This document shows, piece by piece, positions 63,487 to 64,000 of a stretch of DNA of 64,000 nt; position 1 is the stretch's first letter, and each line of letters begins with the position of its first letter. The notes below the pieces were generated by a model that had not been told where the DNA came from, made no database searches, and saw only the letters and a list, made by a program, of their open reading frames with translations. The translations under genes were made by a program, and so were the position numbers. Origin of the DNA: CAYWYR01 sp964462685 (GTDB lineage: Bacteria; Bacteroidota; Ignavibacteria; Kapaibacteriales; UBA2268); contig CAYWYR010000018.1 of NCBI GenBank assembly GCA_964462685.1, positions 1-64,000 on the forward strand, in the 5' to 3' direction.

Positions 63487-63487
63487 A
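63454..63487 (+). repeat. 34-bp direct repeat, copy A (end of RND gene)
   Basis: Covers the final codons and stop of the RND transporter. Matches 63889-63922 with one mismatch. Confidence 0.9.
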
Positions 63488-63529
63488 ACTCCAATCGCTA
63501 AATAGTGTGAAGCCTATTTATAAACTGTC

Positions 63530-63888
63530 ACAAAGTTAATACTTCAACCGCTGGATCTAGTACGGAGACAGTCCAGGAACCTGTAAACCCGAAGACCGGT
63601 TTAATCTAGTGGATGATTCTATTCAACTGAGATCAGTTTAGATCAAAGGGTTGTTGCGGCCGAAGCCGTAGCGGTTGAATCCATTCGCTGCTCTCCGGGT
63701 TCAGCGCCTCATTACTGCTACAAGTGCCGCCGCCCTGCATGGCGTAGTTTATGCCATAGGTACCCGCGCTAAAGGCCATACTCGTGGCAAAGCTTTTCAG
63801 GCTTGGATCCTGCCCGTGCAACAAGTAACCACTTACCTGATTGCTGAGGGCCGATAGAGTCCAAGAGCCTACAGCACCCAAAGTTTAT
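63530..63888 (-). pseudogene. Relics of RHS-repeat core/C-terminal sequence
   Basis: On the minus strand near 63690-63640, one frame reads NGFNRYGFGRNNPLI, the RHS-associated core signature. Further upstream on that strand GAVGSWTLSALSNQVSGY, and an echo at about 63560-63590 reading GFTGSWTVS, represent the downstream tail in other frames. The pieces are short, frame-broken and partly duplicated. They are debris of an RHS-type toxin or surface protein gene rather than a working gene. Confidence 0.5.
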
Positions 63889-63922
63889 AAAGCATTCCTT
63901 GAAGAGGAGAAAACAGTATAAA
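63889..63922 (+). repeat. 34-bp direct repeat, copy B (displaced end of RND gene)
   Basis: Copy of the RND gene end including its stop codon, beyond the RHS debris. The remaining 78 bp to the window edge show no gene. Confidence 0.9.
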
Positions 63923-64000
63923 CTACTGCCCCAGATTCTTAGACATCTACGCTGGTATGGGTTTTTCTTTTTAAATGTCAACCCCTAAAGGCTCAGGCCC

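Noticed and set aside
63675..63857. 60-codon + strand frame in the terminal 500 bp
   Set aside because: Complement of RHS-like coding debris; no start context.
1..64000. CRISPR arrays, tRNA or rRNA genes
   Set aside because: I saw no regularly spaced direct repeats with unique spacers, and no cloverleaf or rRNA-like stretch; a covariance-model scan would be needed to exclude small RNAs.

Overview
This 64 kb window comes from a bacterium on the Bacteroidota/FCB side of the tree, most likely a flagellated Chlorobi/Ignavibacteria/Kapabacteria-type lineage (inference). Three lines of evidence support this. Two or three secreted proteins end in type A T9SS sorting domains with the YPNP signature. 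An IPTL-type exosortase and its substrates are present. A long flagellar rod/ring/hook-associated operon is also present, which most Bacteroidota lack. Base composition is moderate, with clearly AT-richer islands at 0.6-2.8, 10-12.6, 46.5-48.8 and 52-55.4 kb that look recently acquired or fast evolving.

Layout. 0-2.6 kb: 3' part of a YebC/PmpR gene, then a minus-strand set with a Cys-rich lipoprotein split by an in-frame TAA, a second lipoprotein and an Lgt-like membrane enzyme. 2.8-9.7 kb: a T9SS-secreted WD-like protein, an SPFH lipoprotein, a PcaF-like thiolase, Hsp20, a small secreted protein and ProC. 10-12.6 kb: a decayed gene and a GT-C type membrane glycosyltransferase. 12.6-21.4 kb: an exosortase H locus with the exosortase, a partner membrane protein, an FG-GAP repeat protein with an IPTL tail, and two choice-of-anchor-U proteins with a Trp-rich variant of that tail (one has no start codon). 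A phage-collar-domain secreted protein and a PAS sensor kinase ruined by two indels and an internal deletion lie among them. 21.7-25.7 kb: an IS3 remnant that truncates a lipoprotein, gcvH, accC, an outer-membrane protein and kdsB. 25.7-34.7 kb: a single-direction flagellar operon, reading flgF-flgG-flgA-flgH-flgI-flgJ-flgN-unknown-flgK-flgL, led by a 90-residue unknown.

35-46.5 kb: hypothetical proteins, an SRPBCC protein, a DegP-type protease, comF-pgi, an HDAC-family hydrolase, a decayed toxin-antitoxin pair, an OmpA-family protein with calcium-binding repeats and an amino-acid permease. 46.5-48.8 kb: an AT-rich type II restriction-modification pair. 48.9-51.4 kb: infC (without rpmI-rplT) divergent from lysS. 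52-55.4 kb: three secreted-protein genes, the first carrying an 11-C tract 10 nt after its start codon that currently leaves it out of frame (probable phase variation). 55.9-63.5 kb: a site-2 protease and a TetR-TolC-MFP-RND efflux operon. The last 0.5 kb holds RHS-type debris between two copies of the end of the RND gene.

The most interesting loci are the exosortase H locus with its W-rich sorting-signal variant and the poly-C switched secreted-protein operon. Several genes in the AT-rich parts have lost start codons or carry homopolymer indels, so some decay could partly reflect assembly error.
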